Notes: a model not told the origin generated them from the letters alone. A stretch of DNA of 64,000 nt from CBDESM01 sp965205165 (GCA_965205165.1 OZ242037.1:1426001-1490000); one strand, 5' to 3'. Numbered from the stretch's first letter, positions 1 through 9,872 are shown. Program-made: numbers and translations.

Positions 1-3000
1 GTCATCTCGCGCCAGACCGCCCGGGCCGACGGCAAGACCTTCTGGTCGATCCCGCAGCAGGACGGGAGCGGGTATCCGCTGCCGTCGAGCGTGCCGACCG
101 GCAACGGGCGGACGACCACGTTCGGGCTGCAGGAGCTGCGCTCGCCGGGCGACGGATCGGGCGTCAAGCTGGTAACGCGGGCGGCGACCGGAACGGTGAC
201 GATGAGCGCGTCGCGGCAGCCGATCGGGGGCAGCGCGACCAGCCCGGAATTCGCCTGGCGATACGACACGGAGGATCTGTCGGGGTTCGTCAGCGACGGC
301 CACATGATCGAGGTGGCGGCCGGCCTGAAGACCACGTTCACCGTGCCGGCGGGCCGGACGCTGGAAGCGGCCTGCATGCACTATTGGTCGCTCGCCACGG
401 TCGCGCAGTCCTCGCAGTCGCTGCTGCGGACCCACATCCACAACCTCATCGAACAGCGGATGTGGCGCTTCGCCAACGTGTCCGGGCTCTACGACTTGGA
501 CTACTACCAGCAGTTCTACGGTTTCACGGCCGCCTCCCGGCCGGCCACGGGGACGACGCCGCGGCACCCCTTCTGCACGAATTGGGCGATCGAGGGCCGC
601 TACAACGTGATGCGCCACCAGCGCTACCTCGCCGTCGCCAACGTGCCGGAGATCACCACCGCCGCGCTCACCAGCGGAGCCGCGGGCGACCGGCACCAAC
701 TCGCCCTGCCGACCTGGGGCACCGGCTCGCGCCACATCTTCGTCGCCGTGCCCGCTTCGATGGGCGAAGTGCTTTCGCTGGAGCTGGCGGGCGGCACGAC
801 GATCGCCGCATCGGCTCTGACGCGGCTGACGGACCGGGAGATCAGCGGCACGACCTACAAGGTCTGGGTCTCGAACCAGACGGTGCCGCAGACCGCCAGC
901 GGCGCGACGACGACCATCGTGCAGCAGAGCCCGTCGATCCTGCGCGTCTACGGCCCCGCCTACTGGCGGACGGCCGAGGCGGCCGCGGATCCGACGAAGA
1001 AGTCGCAGGTGCTGCAGGTCGGCTACGGCACGCCGTACGAGTTGCTGAACTGCGAGCGGCCGCCGCAGACCGGCGGCGACATGCTCTGCAAGCTGGTCGA
1101 CCTGCATGCGAATCCGCCGCAGCTGGTGTTCGACAGCTCGCTGGGGGGTGACATTGTCAATCCGAACGTGGTCGGGCGGATTCACGGCATCCGCGGCGCC
1201 ACCATCGAGGTCGCTTGGGGCTTGGCCGGATCCGACTGGCAGGGCCAGGGATCAACCGCCAACCAGCTGGCGGGAACCTCGAACTTGCCCGCCGGCGACG
1301 CGCCGCCGGACGAATCGGGAGCGATCGAGCTGTTCGGCCCGGCGGCGGGCAGCGCCGGCTCAGTCGCCCTCGCGGCGTCGCTCCCCGATGACGCCGACCA
1401 GGTGCTGCAGGAGACCGATGATCGGGCGCTGCGGATCGGCCCCACGGCGATCGTGACCGCGCCGGCCGGCAAGGACATCACGATCGGCTGCATCGAGACC
1501 TTCGGCTCCAGATCGCCCGCCACCGTGACCTGGCGGCCGACCGGCGCGGAGGCCGGCGCAGCCGCTCCCGCCTGCGCGTACGACGATCTGCTCGACGGCA
1601 GCAAGTCCTACCTGGTGATCACGGGCCCGGCCACGTGGCCCGGCGGCTCCAAGCGGCTGCCGATCGGCACCGGCACCGGCTTCCCGGTGCTGCAATGCGA
1701 CGAGGTGAAGGACGCGGATGAGGACGGCGACTGGCCGGTCAACTGCGCGGTCAAGAACGCGGCCGGCGAGTACCCGCGGTTCGTGGTCGACGCCGGCGCG
1801 GCGTCCGGCTCGACCATCCAGATCACGGCCAGCTTCGAGCAGGCCGGCAGCCCGCCCGACCGCAGGGGCTGGCGCGTCTCCTGGCGGGAAGGCAGCGGGC
1901 GGATCCCGAACACCCGCTGGACCTCGCAGCCGGCCGAGGCCGAGCGCGGCACCGAACTGTTCGGCCAGTTCAGCTTCCCCGTGCGCGACATCAGGGGCGT
2001 CGGCTCCGTCGTGCTGAGCCGCGCCGACACCTTCCTCGACCTCGTGCTGGCCGACAGCGACGAGGCGCTGCGGCTGAGCGTGCGCAACGGCGAGGGCAAC
2101 ACGGCCGAGCAGGAGGACGTCAGCGCGATCACGATCCGCACCTCCGGCGGCGCGCTCCGCTCCGCCTACTGCGAGCAGCAGGCCAGCTGCACCCTCGACA
2201 TGGCGGCGCTGCGGCCGGCGGCGACGGCCAGCCCGTCCCTGCTCGGCGCGGTCCCGCTGACCCTGCGCACGCCCAGGGAGGCCGGCCAGATCACCGCGAC
2301 GGCGATCGTGGTCGCCGCGACCGGCGAGGCGGTCACGGGCGAGCTGGAGATCGGCGTGCGCGGCCCGGCCGCAAACCTGGACGCCGGCGACGTGGGCGAT
2401 CGCGATCTGCTGCGCAGCCTGGCGCTGGCCGGCCGGCTGCCGCTGGTCCACCACCACGCCACGCCGGAAGACGACGACCGCGACATCGCCAACTTCCCGC
2501 TGCACGCCTTCGACGCGCTGGTCCAGGACGCGATCTTCCCCCTGCTCACCACCCAGCGCATCCTCAACGCGGCCGGCGAGGTGCAGTCCGGCGGCTTCGT
2601 CGTGACCGAGCAGTGCCCGCTGCCCGACCCGCGCATCAGCCGCCTCTCCTGCAAGATGGTCGTGCGCGTGATCGCGCCCGAATCCAACCCCCTGCCGCGC
2701 GGCCGCTACCGGCTCGAAATCGCCGCGCGCGGCGGCCTGCAGGACTACGCCGACTTCCTCGTGGTCGGCCCGGCCAAGACGATCGAGGTGCTGAGCGCGT
2801 CGGTCACGGGGAGGGGCCCGGGCGACCACTTCGACTTCGAGGTGCTGGTGCTCGACGACGACGGCATGCCGGTCGCCGACGGCACCTCGGTCTGGTGGGA
2901 AGCGCGCACGCGCAACGCGCCGCTGGACGCGGGCGGCAGCCGCGTTCCGGTCGCCGTGATCGCGCTCCAGCCGCTGGTCGAAGAGCGCACCCCGACCAAG

Positions 3001-3390
3001 GCCGGCAAGGCCTCGGGCGAGATGCTGATCGCCGGCCGGGAGATCGGCATCCTCTACGCCCGCGCCGGCGGGACCCGCGAGAATCCCGAGGTCGCCACCT
3101 TGGCCGTGGTCGACACCGGCGTGCGCGCCGCCTGCCGCGGCGATGCCGCCCTCGGCCCCTCGCGGACCGGCCCGGGCGGCGGCCTGTTCACCATCTGGAT
3201 CGGCCCCGACGGCTGCCGCGCCTCCGAGATGCGCAGCCTGCTCGACGGCGCCGGGCGCGCGATCTCGCTCTGGAACGGGGTCGACTGGATCATCTACTCC
3301 GAGCGCGACGGCGAGCGCCTGCCCGGCTCGAGCGACTTCACCGTCCGCAGCGGCTCGCTGCTCCTGATCTCCGCCGGCCCGCCCGGATAA
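1..3390 (+). CDS. Large secreted/surface protein, 5' end outside window
   Basis: The frame is open from the first base, so the start lies upstream; 1129 codons are visible. I do not recognise the whole protein. It is low in Lys, rich in Thr, Ser, Gly and Ala, and has beta-rich Ig-like stretches (for example near 2760-2990, where the text reads like a bacterial Ig-like 'PVADGTSVWWE' strand), with only scattered Cys. This fits an extracellular multidomain protein. The last 70 or so residues (about 3180-3387) form a module with W-N-G-x-x-W, then L-P-G-S-S-D-F-T and a final hydrophobic strand. A clearly related module ends the CAP protein near 31740-31943. The function is unknown; surface adhesion or structural display is an inference. 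Confidence 0.8.
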   Translation, partial: VISRQTARADGKTFWSIPQQDGSGYPLPSSVPTGNGRTTTFGLQELRSPGDGSGVKLVTRAATGTVTMSASRQPIGGSATSPEFAWRYDTEDLSGFVSDGHMIEVAAGLKTTFTVPAGRTLEAACMHYWSLATVAQSSQSLLRTHIHNLIEQRMWRFANVSGLYDLDYYQQFYGFTAASRPATGTTPRHPFCTNWAIEGRYNVMRHQRYLAVANVPEITTAALTSGAAGDRHQLALPTWGTGSRHIFVAVPASMGEVLSLELAGGTTIAASALTRLTDREISGTTYKVWVSNQTVPQTASGATTTIVQQSPSILRVYGPAYWRTAEAAADPTKKSQVLQVGYGTPYELLNCERPPQTGGDMLCKLVDLHANPPQLVFDSSLGGDIVNPNVVGRIHGIRGATIEVAWGLAGSDWQGQGSTANQLAGTSNLPAGDAPPDESGAIELFGPAAGSAGSVALAASLPDDADQVLQETDDRALRIGPTAIVTAPAGKDITIGCIETFGSRSPATVTWRPTGAEAGAAAPACAYDDLLDGSKSYLVITGPATWPGGSKRLPIGTGTGFPVLQCDEVKDADEDGDWPVNCAVKNAAGEYPRFVVDAGAASGSTIQITASFEQAGSPPDRRGWRVSWREGSGRIPNTRWTSQPAEAERGTELFGQFSFPVRDIRGVGSVVLSRADTFLDLVLADSDEALRLSVRNGEGNTAEQEDVSAITIRTSGGALRSAYCEQQASCTLDMAALRPAATASPSLLGAVPLTLRTPREAGQITATAIVVAATGEAVTGELEIGVRGPAANLDAGDVGDRDLLRSLALAGRLPLVHHHATPEDDDRDIANFPLHAFDALVQDAIFPLLTTQRILNAAGEVQSGGFVVTEQCPLPDPRISRLSCKMVVRVIAPESNPLPRGRYRLEIAARGGLQDYADFLVVGPAKTIEVLSASVTGRGPGDHFDFEVLVLDDDGMPVADGTSVWWEARTRNAPLDAGGSRVPVAVIALQPLVEERTPTKAGKASGEMLIAGREIGILYARAGGTRENPEVATLAVVDTGVRAACRGDAALGPSRTGPGGGLFTIWIGPDGCRASEMRSLLDGAGRAISLWNGVDWIIYSERDGERLPGSSDFTVRSGSLLLISAGPPG

Positions 3391-3456
3391 GGGCGCGCCG
3401 GCGGCGGCGCCTTGCCCGCATCGGCGGGCGTTCGTAGGATCGCGCTGGGGGTGCGC

Positions 3457-4035
3457 ATGCGCTGGTTGATCGGGATCGCCGTTGCCGGGCTCGCCCTCCT
3501 CGCGGCCGCGCCGGGCGCGATGGCCGACGAGCTGGTGCGGGCCGAGCCCGGCCCGGACGCGACGCTGGCCGAAGCGCCGCACCAGGTGCTGCTGACCTTC
3601 GACCGCCCGCTGGCCGCCCTCGCCGGCGCGCACGACGTGGAGATCTTCGACGCCGGCGGCAAGCGCGTGGACGACGGCCATGCGGGGCTGTCGACCTACA
3701 GCCCGCGCACGCTGATCGCGCCGATTGCGGGGAAGATCGAGGGCCCGCTCGACGTGAGCTACAGCGTGCTCACCGCCGCCGGCGAACACGGCGCCGGCCA
3801 GCGCCTGACCGGCGGCTACCGCTTCACGATCGATCCGGCCTCGACCGCCGGCGAAGAGGGGCCGGGCGCGGAGGCCGCGGGCGAATCGAAATCGTCGCAG
3901 GGGGTCGTCCTCTGGACGGTCGCGATCCTGATCGGGATCGCTTTCGCCGGCGCGATGGCCTTCTTCCTCCGCGTCGCCACCGGCACCAGCCGCAGCTCGC
4001 TCGAACCCGTCAACCGCACCGTCCTCAAAGACTGA
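3457..4035 (+). CDS. CopC-like domain protein with signal peptide and C-terminal membrane anchor
   Basis: A 192-residue protein. Residues 1-23 form a signal peptide ending A-M-A-D. They are followed by a CopC/PcoC-type beta-sandwich ('AEPGPDATLAEAPHQVLLTFDRPL', split here by description only) and a single membrane helix near residues 150-172. In classical CopC the mature chain begins with a copper-binding His; here it begins Asp-Glu, and few His or Met ligands are visible, so copper binding is doubtful. The start is the ATG at 3457, with a G-rich stretch just before it; GTG at 3451 is the alternative. A TAGGAT -10-like box lies at 3435-3440. Family members often act in periplasmic copper handling, but no copD neighbour is present. 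Confidence 0.75.
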   Translation: MRWLIGIAVAGLALLAAAPGAMADELVRAEPGPDATLAEAPHQVLLTFDRPLAALAGAHDVEIFDAGGKRVDDGHAGLSTYSPRTLIAPIAGKIEGPLDVSYSVLTAAGEHGAGQRLTGGYRFTIDPASTAGEEGPGAEAAGESKSSQGVVLWTVAILIGIAFAGAMAFFLRVATGTSRSSLEPVNRTVLKD

Positions 4036-4055
4036 ACCGGCCGCGGGGCGGCCGC

Positions 4056-4748
4056 TCAGTCCAGCTCGTCGTCATCCGGATCCCCGACCTGCGGGACCAG
4101 CGCCGGCGCGTCCGGGCGCTCGTCGCGCTTCCGCTCCGGCAGCGCCTCCAAGCGCCGCGCCAGTTCAGCCGCGTCTTCCGCGCCCGCGCCGGCCGGGAGC
4201 ATCGGCCCGGCCACGCCGCTGTCGCGGAGCAGTTCCAGGTCGGCGTCCGAAACGTCCTCCGCCAGCATCGCGCCGAGCGGCGCGCCGATGCGGGCGACGA
4301 TTCTGCGCAGCCCCGCGACGGCCGGCACCGAGAGCGGAAAATCGGGATCGGGTACGACCGCGAGCGCGGGCCGCAACGTCGCCAGCGCGGCCAACTCCTC
4401 GTCGCCGTGCTCCCCGTCGAGCCGCAGGACGAGGTCGACGCCCGGCTCCAGCAGCAGCTTGGAGGCATCGGCCTCCGTCGAGGAGACGACGATGAAGGCC
4501 GCCCCCGCCTCGGCCGCCGCCTTGCGGGCGTCGGCGTCGAGGCCGTCGGCGGGGATGCCCCAGAGCGCGGTTTCGCCGCAGGCCGCGGCATCGTCGGCGC
4601 TCTCGACGAGGCAGACATCGGCCTCGGGCAGCGGGCCGAGCGCGGCGATCAGCTGGGTGCGGCGCTGCTCTTCGCGCGCCGCGCCGAAGCCCAGCGGGCG
4701 CTGGCGCCGCCGACGCCGCTGCTTGATCGCGTCGGCCAGCTTTCCCAT
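4056..4748 (-). CDS. Hypothetical cytoplasmic protein, 230 aa
   Basis: The protein starts with a basic patch (KQRRRRRQR, residues 9-17). An alternating alpha/beta body follows, with strands such as VCLVES, AFIVVSS, VDLVLRL and ALAVVPD, which suggests a TIM-barrel or Rossmann-like fold. The acidic tail ends D-D-D-E-L-D. No signal peptide or membrane segment is seen. The ATG at 4748 has a GAGGGAG ribosome site 7 bases upstream. It is convergent with the CopC-like gene, and the ends are about 20 bases apart. I do not recognise the family. It could be an inactive flavin or PEP-utilising barrel, but no catalytic motif supports that. Confidence 0.65.
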   Translation of the reverse strand: MGKLADAIKQRRRRRQRPLGFGAAREEQRRTQLIAALGPLPEADVCLVESADDAAACGETALWGIPADGLDADARKAAAEAGAAFIVVSSTEADASKLLLEPGVDLVLRLDGEHGDEELAALATLRPALAVVPDPDFPLSVPAVAGLRRIVARIGAPLGAMLAEDVSDADLELLRDSGVAGPMLPAGAGAEDAAELARRLEALPERKRDERPDAPALVPQVGDPDDDELD

Positions 4749-4856
4749 GTTCGCGCTCCCTCATCCCCGTCCAACGTTCGCCCGGATTGGCTGCGAGGGT
4801 ATCCGACGAGATCGCGAACGCGATCGTCGGGCGTAGAGCAGAGCGCGGGGCTGCGA

Positions 4857-4869
4857 TAGCGTGCGCCGC
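4857..4869 (+). promoter_or_regulatory. Leaderless promoter of the DoxX gene
   Basis: TAGCGT at 4857-4862 is followed by 7 bases and then the ATG at 4870. No Shine-Dalgarno sequence lies between. A -10 box at this distance places transcription start at or next to the ATG. Confidence 0.5.
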
Positions 4870-5307
4870 ATGGATGCCGCGGAGTGGTTGACCCAGCCCT
4901 TCGGGCAGGACGCGATCGATTGGGCCGCCCTGGTGCTGCGGATCGCGGTCGGGGTGATCTTCATCGACGCCGGCTTGGGCAAATTCCGGCGCGGAATCGG
5001 CGGGTTCTCCGGCTGGCTCCAGTCGCTGGGCATCCCAATGGCCCGCGTCGCCGGCCCCGGCGTGGCGGCGCTGGAGCTCGTCGGCGGCGCGATGATCTTG
5101 CTCGGCCTGATGACCAGCTGGATCGCGATTCCCCTCGCCCTGAACATGGCCGTGGCGACGTGGGTGAACAAGTTCAAAGAGGGCGCGCCCTTCCAGGGCA
5201 GCAGCGAGCAGCAGGGCTACGAGCTGGACATCCTGCTCGGCCTGGCCTGCGTCGCGCTGGTGCTGAGCGGAAGCGGCGATATCTCAATCGACGGGCTGAT
5301 TCGCTGA
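4870..5307 (+). CDS. DoxX family membrane protein
   Basis: 145 residues with four predicted membrane helices and the DoxX signature: helix 1 'VLRIAVGVIFIDAGLGKF', then a loop with G-G-F-S-G-W-L. DoxX proteins are integral membrane proteins linked to redox or thiosulfate metabolism in some hosts, but the substrate of this one cannot be told. The ATG at 4870 is preferred over the GTG at 4861 because the GTG lies inside the apparent -10 box (4857-4862). The stop is 19 bases before the GTG start of the MMPL transporter, so the two are probably co-transcribed. Confidence 0.85.
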   Translation: MDAAEWLTQPFGQDAIDWAALVLRIAVGVIFIDAGLGKFRRGIGGFSGWLQSLGIPMARVAGPGVAALELVGGAMILLGLMTSWIAIPLALNMAVATWVNKFKEGAPFQGSSEQQGYELDILLGLACVALVLSGSGDISIDGLIR

Positions 5308-5326
5308 CCATGGATGGAGTGCGCCG

Positions 5327-7549
5327 GTGATCGATCGCTGGGCGCGGCTGCTGGTGCGCCGCCGCTGGTGGGTGATCGCCGCCTGGATCGCGATCTTCCT
5401 CCTGCTCGGCGCGGCCTTCACCCGCTGGGGCGGCCAGCTGACCGACACCTTCTCCCTGCCCGGCACCGAATCCCAGCGCGCCTTCGACCTGCTCGCGGAG
5501 CGCTTCCCATCGGAGGCCGGCTCGGAAACCCGCGCCGTCTTCCACGCCCGCAGCGGCGCCGTCTCCGACCCGCCGGTGCAGGCCGCGCTGGACCGCTTCA
5601 TCGCGGCCGCGGCCGGCGCGCGCGGCGTGGTCCGCGTCTCCGACCCCCGCCTGTCGCCCGGCGACATCTCGCCCGACGGGCGCACCGCGATCGTCCGCGT
5701 GGCCTACGCCGAGCGCGCCAACCTGCTCAGCGAACGGCAGATCGAGGAAGTGGTCGAGATCGGCTCGGCCCTGCGCGCGCCCGCCCTGCAGATCGAGTTC
5801 GGCGGCGAGCCGATCCGCGAGATCGAGCGCGAATCGCCCGGCCGCTCGGAGATAGTCGGCATCATCGCGGCGCTGATCATCCTGCTGATCGGCTTCGGCT
5901 CGGTGATCGCCGCCGTGATGCCGGTGGCGACCGCCCTGATCGGGGTCGGCATCGGCAGCATGCTGATCTTCCTCGCCGCCAACGGGATGGCGATCACGAC
6001 CTTCGCCCCCGCCTTCGGGGCGATGCTGGGCATCGGCGTCGGGATCGACTACACGCTGTTCGTGATCGCCCGCTTCCGCGAGCAGCTGGCCGCCGGCCAG
6101 AACGTGGATCAAGCCGTGCGCACCGCCGTCGGCACCGCCGGCCGCGCCGTCGCCTTCGCCGGCGTGATCGTGGCCGCGGCGCTGCTGGGGCTGCTCTCGA
6201 TCGGCATTCCGCTCATGGCCAACCTCGGCATCTCCGCCGCGATCGTGGTCTTCGTCGAGATGCTGATCGCGGTCTCCCTGCTGCCCGCGTTCCTCGCCAT
6301 CCTCGGCCGCCGCGTCGACCGGTTCTCGATCCCCAAGCTGCGCTACACGGTCGGCGGCGAGCGCGGCCTCTGGTACCGCTTCAGCCGCCTGATCCAGCGC
6401 GCCCCGATCTTCTGGCTGGCCCTCTCGACCGCGATCCTGCTCGCCCTCGCGATCCCCGCCCTCGACATCTCGATGGGAATCTCCGACGACGGCAACCGCC
6501 CCGAATCGCGCACCTCGCGCCGAGCCTTCGACCTGATCTCCGAGGCCTACGGGCCCGGCGTCAACGCCGCCCTGATCGCGGTCGCCTCATCCCCGTCCGG
6601 CCCGCTGGACCAGGCCTTCCTCTCGCGCGCGCAGCAGGAGTTGGCGGGCGCCAGGCATGCCGCCGCGGTCGCGCCCGCCCGCCTCAACGCGGCCGGCGAC
6701 GCGGCCGTGTTCACGATCATCCCCGTCTCCCCGCCGCAGCACGAGGACACCCGCGAACTGGTGCGCTCGCTGCGGAGCGAGCACGCCCCCGCGGCGCTCC
6801 GCGGCGCGGCGTCCGGGACGCGGCTGCAGATCACCGGCTCGACCGCGATCGCCGAGGACGCGACCGCGCGCCAAGTGGAGCGGATGCCGATCTTCTTCGC
6901 CGTCGTGATCGGCATCTCGCTGGTCCTGCTGATGATGGCGTTCCGCTCGATCCTCGTCCCGCTCAAGGCCGCCGCCCTGAACATGCTCGCCATCGCCGCC
7001 TCCGTCGGATTCGTCGTCGCCGTCTTCCAATGGGGCTGGCTCCTGCCCCTGATCGGCCTCGACCGCACGGGGCCGATCGAAACCTTCATCCCGATGATCA
7101 TGTTCGCGATCCTGTTCGGACTCTCGATGGACTACGAACTCTTCCTGCTCAGCCGCATCCGCGAGCGCTACCTGCAGACCGGCGATTCCTCCGAGTCGGT
7201 CGCCTACGGGATCGGCGCATCGGCCCGCGTGATCACCGCCGCGGCCGCGATCCTCGTCGCCGTCTTCGGCGCGTTCGCGCTCTTCTCCGACGACCGCCCG
7301 ATCAAGGCCTTCGGCATCGGCATGGCCTTCGCGATCCTGATCGACGCCACCTTGGTCCGCCTGGTCCTGGTCCCCGCGTTCATGGAACTGGCCGGCCGCG
7401 CCAACTGGTGGATCCCGAACTGGCTCGACCGCGCCCTCCCGCGCCTCACCATCGAAGCCCACGCCCTCCACGCCCCGCCTTCCCTGGCCCGCATGCTCGG
7501 CCGCCTCAAAGCCCCCAAGCCTTACGAATCGGGCACCCCCGGGGCGTAA
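5327..7549 (+). CDS. MMPL/RND family membrane transporter
   Basis: A 740-residue export protein of the MMPL (actinobacterial-type RND) family. It has two repeats, each with one N-terminal helix, a large extracytoplasmic loop and five more helices, about 12 helices in all. Both repeats carry the family's G-x-x-x-D-Y signature: 'GIGVGIDYTLFVIARFRE' near residue 240 and 'GLSMDYELFLLSRIRERY' near residue 600. The Asp residues are the likely proton-relay positions. The start is GTG at 5327, with GGAG 7 bases upstream. Family members export lipids, small molecules or drugs; the substrate here is unknown. It lies directly behind DoxX on the same strand. Confidence 0.92.
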   Translation: MIDRWARLLVRRRWWVIAAWIAIFLLLGAAFTRWGGQLTDTFSLPGTESQRAFDLLAERFPSEAGSETRAVFHARSGAVSDPPVQAALDRFIAAAAGARGVVRVSDPRLSPGDISPDGRTAIVRVAYAERANLLSERQIEEVVEIGSALRAPALQIEFGGEPIREIERESPGRSEIVGIIAALIILLIGFGSVIAAVMPVATALIGVGIGSMLIFLAANGMAITTFAPAFGAMLGIGVGIDYTLFVIARFREQLAAGQNVDQAVRTAVGTAGRAVAFAGVIVAAALLGLLSIGIPLMANLGISAAIVVFVEMLIAVSLLPAFLAILGRRVDRFSIPKLRYTVGGERGLWYRFSRLIQRAPIFWLALSTAILLALAIPALDISMGISDDGNRPESRTSRRAFDLISEAYGPGVNAALIAVASSPSGPLDQAFLSRAQQELAGARHAAAVAPARLNAAGDAAVFTIIPVSPPQHEDTRELVRSLRSEHAPAALRGAASGTRLQITGSTAIAEDATARQVERMPIFFAVVIGISLVLLMMAFRSILVPLKAAALNMLAIAASVGFVVAVFQWGWLLPLIGLDRTGPIETFIPMIMFAILFGLSMDYELFLLSRIRERYLQTGDSSESVAYGIGASARVITAAAAILVAVFGAFALFSDDRPIKAFGIGMAFAILIDATLVRLVLVPAFMELAGRANWWIPNWLDRALPRLTIEAHALHAPPSLARMLGRLKAPKPYESGTPGA

Positions 7550-7628
7550 TCCGCGCATGCGCCGAGCTCGTGCCGCAGGCGTAGGCTGATTGGCAAAGCC
7601 GAGGCGGCGCGTCAACGAGGGGCCGACG

Positions 7629-7985
7629 ATGCTCTCCCGAACAAGGGCGGCGATCGACGGGCGACGAGCCAACCCGCCGGCGAGCGTGGCGTTCCTCACC
7701 CTCGGCCTGCTGCTCTTGGCGGGAACCTTCATCTTCGCGCAGGCGATCGGCCAGTTGTTCGGCAGCACCTTGCCGCCGGCCATTCTGTTCTATGCGGGGT
7801 TCGCCGTGCTCGGGATTGGCTGGTGGTACCTGCCGAGGATGCGGGCGGTGCAAATCGTCGTAGGCGCGCCGATGCTGTTCCTCGCGGCAATCGGCGGACT
7901 GATGCTCGTGGTCGAGCTCTTCGGAGAGCTGCTCGACCTCGCGGGCATCGACATCGGCGGCGGGCACGAGCACGCGGCCCCGTAG
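7629..7985 (+). CDS. Small three-helix membrane protein
   Basis: 118 residues. Three hydrophobic helices span roughly residues 20-42, 50-66 and 75-95, with a short acidic and His-containing tail (GGGHEHAAP). The ATG at 7629 has GAGGGG 7 bases upstream. I do not recognise the family. It sits between the MMPL transporter and a convergent lipoprotein gene, and neither neighbour suggests a role. Confidence 0.6.
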   Translation: MLSRTRAAIDGRRANPPASVAFLTLGLLLLAGTFIFAQAIGQLFGSTLPPAILFYAGFAVLGIGWWYLPRMRAVQIVVGAPMLFLAAIGGLMLVVELFGELLDLAGIDIGGGHEHAAP

Positions 7986-8021
7986 CCGGGGCCGAGCGCT
8001 CTCAGGGGGTTGATCCGGGTC

Positions 8022-9872
8022 TTAGCGGCCGCGGTGGACTTCGATCTGCCACGCCGTCGGTTCGCCGACACGGGCTTGCAGGTCGACGAGGTAGCGGCCG
8101 GGCTGGCCGCGGGGCAGCAGGAAGTTCGAGCTGCCGCGGCAGGGGTTGGCGTCCACGCAGGCGGCGGCGACCTCCTCCTCGCGCACCAGCGCGCCGGAGT
8201 TGTCGAACACCCGCACGCTGGCGGAGGTGCCGGAACTGCCGATGATGTAGGCGCGGACCTCGAAGGAGCCGTCTCCGTCGTCGAAGGCCAGATCGCCCTC
8301 CGGCGTCGAGAAGCCGCTCGTGGCGAATTCGGGCGCGAAACTGGAGCCGTCCGGCCCGAGCACCCCGCTGCCCCGCATCGCCAGCGCCCTCCCCCCCGGA
8401 ATCGGCGGCAGGTCGCGGTTCGAGCCCGCCCCGACCACGATCACCGTCTCGGCGGTCAGCTGCGACTGCTCCGCGGTGAGGATGAACGCCCCCCAGCCGC
8501 CGTCGGCGCAGCCCACTCCGATCGTGGCCTCCGAGTTGTCCAGCGAACGGATCAGGGCCACCGCGTCGCCGCGGCCGGCCCCGCCGATCGCGTCGTTGAT
8601 CACGAACACGTTGACGCCCGACACGTCGAGCTCCATATCGCAGCTGATGCTCTCCGCCCGCACTTGGTACTGCGCGCCCCTGCCGACCAGCAACTGGTAG
8701 GGGCTGGCGGCCGCGCCGGGCAGCGCGAAGCCGATCTGCGCTTGGCCGGGAACCAGCGAAATCGCGGCCGGCGGCTGCTGCAGCATCGGCCCGCTGCCGA
8801 CCAGCAGCGGCGTGCTCGAACGGATCTGGAACGAGGCCGGCGCGTCGAACCCCGCCGAGACCGAAACGCGCAGGCGGCCCGGCTCCGACAATGGCACCAA
8901 CAACTCTTGGCGGCCCGCGCCGATCGGCTGCAGCAGCAGCAGCGTGCCGTTGACATGCTCGACCGCGATCTCCCCCAAGTCGGTGCCCTCGACCGTCAGC
9001 CGGATCGGCTGGTCGACCGCGGATTGCGTCTCCCATGTGCGGATCTGTCCGGCTCCGAGGTCCGCCGCCACGCTCAGCGCCGAGGGTCCCGGCACGACGG
9101 TCTGGGCGGCCGCGGCCTGCGGGCGCGGCGCGAGGTCGACCGCGGAGACGAAGGTGCCGTCCGCGGCGAGAGCCGCGCTGGCCACGCCGATCACCTGCCC
9201 GGTCGCGTCCACCAGCACGAGCCCGGCCTGGTCGTCGACGGTGCGGACATCCGCGCCGATCAGGGTCAGGTTGGCCGCGCTCCACTGCACCCGCTTGGAC
9301 AGCAGCCCGCCCGCGAAGACGGGCTCGATCGTCGCGCTCTTGGCGAAGCCCAGCGCGTAGACCGGCGCCCCCACCGCGAGCCGCTCGCCGTCGCCCAAGG
9401 GCGAACCGGGCAGCTGCTGGGCCAAGCGCCGCTCGATCGGACCCAGCATCGCCGAATCCGCCAGCGGATTCGCGCCAGCCAGCGGCACGCCCTCGAGATA
9501 AGTGCCGTCGGACAGCGTCACGTCCGCGGCCAGCGCGCCGCCCAGCTGCGTCAGCCCGACGTAGATCATGCCGCTGTCCGTGACCAGCCCCGTGCCCGTG
9601 CCCGTGCGGGTGCGCACCAGCGCGATCGAAGGGCTCACGAGCTCGAAGATCTCGGCCGGCGTCCGCGAGTAATCGAGCGGCTGCGCCAGCTGCCGCGGCG
9701 CCGGGGCGGCCTCCGACTGCTGCGCCTGCTCATCCTCGTCGTCCGTGCTGAAGAGGTCGCAAGCCGAGGCGAGCACCGCCGCGCAGGCGATCAGGGCGAG
9801 CCAAAGGGCGAACCGCGCCGCGGGGCGGGCCAAGGCTGCGTGCAGCGCGGCGGGCGGGTGCAGACGGCTCAT
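8022..9872 (-). CDS. Lipoprotein with a degenerate HtrA/trypsin-like domain
   Basis: 616 residues. A signal peptide ends in a lipobox, with Cys38 as the predicted lipidation site, followed by an acidic linker. Residues about 70-240 follow the HtrA serine-protease layout: 'GTGTGLVTDSGMIYVG', 'DVTLSDGTYLEGVPL', 'PLADSAML', and a final 'GLVLVDATGQVIGVAS'. The catalytic His segment has become G-L-T-Q-L-G (106-111) and the G-N-S-G-G nucleophile segment has become D-D-Q-A-G (213-217); only the Asp (139) remains. The protease is therefore probably inactive. Residues 270-616 hold repeated beta-sandwich segments typical of pre-peptidase C-terminal (PPC-like) domains. The ATG at 9872 has a GGGGGAT ribosome site just upstream. 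A binding or scaffolding role at the cell surface is inferred. Confidence 0.75.
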   Translation of the reverse strand: MSRLHPPAALHAALARPAARFALWLALIACAAVLASACDLFSTDDEDEQAQQSEAAPAPRQLAQPLDYSRTPAEIFELVSPSIALVRTRTGTGTGLVTDSGMIYVGLTQLGGALAADVTLSDGTYLEGVPLAGANPLADSAMLGPIERRLAQQLPGSPLGDGERLAVGAPVYALGFAKSATIEPVFAGGLLSKRVQWSAANLTLIGADVRTVDDQAGLVLVDATGQVIGVASAALAADGTFVSAVDLAPRPQAAAAQTVVPGPSALSVAADLGAGQIRTWETQSAVDQPIRLTVEGTDLGEIAVEHVNGTLLLLQPIGAGRQELLVPLSEPGRLRVSVSAGFDAPASFQIRSSTPLLVGSGPMLQQPPAAISLVPGQAQIGFALPGAAASPYQLLVGRGAQYQVRAESISCDMELDVSGVNVFVINDAIGGAGRGDAVALIRSLDNSEATIGVGCADGGWGAFILTAEQSQLTAETVIVVGAGSNRDLPPIPGGRALAMRGSGVLGPDGSSFAPEFATSGFSTPEGDLAFDDGDGSFEVRAYIIGSSGTSASVRVFDNSGALVREEEVAAACVDANPCRGSSNFLLPRGQPGRYLVDLQARVGEPTAWQIEVHRGR

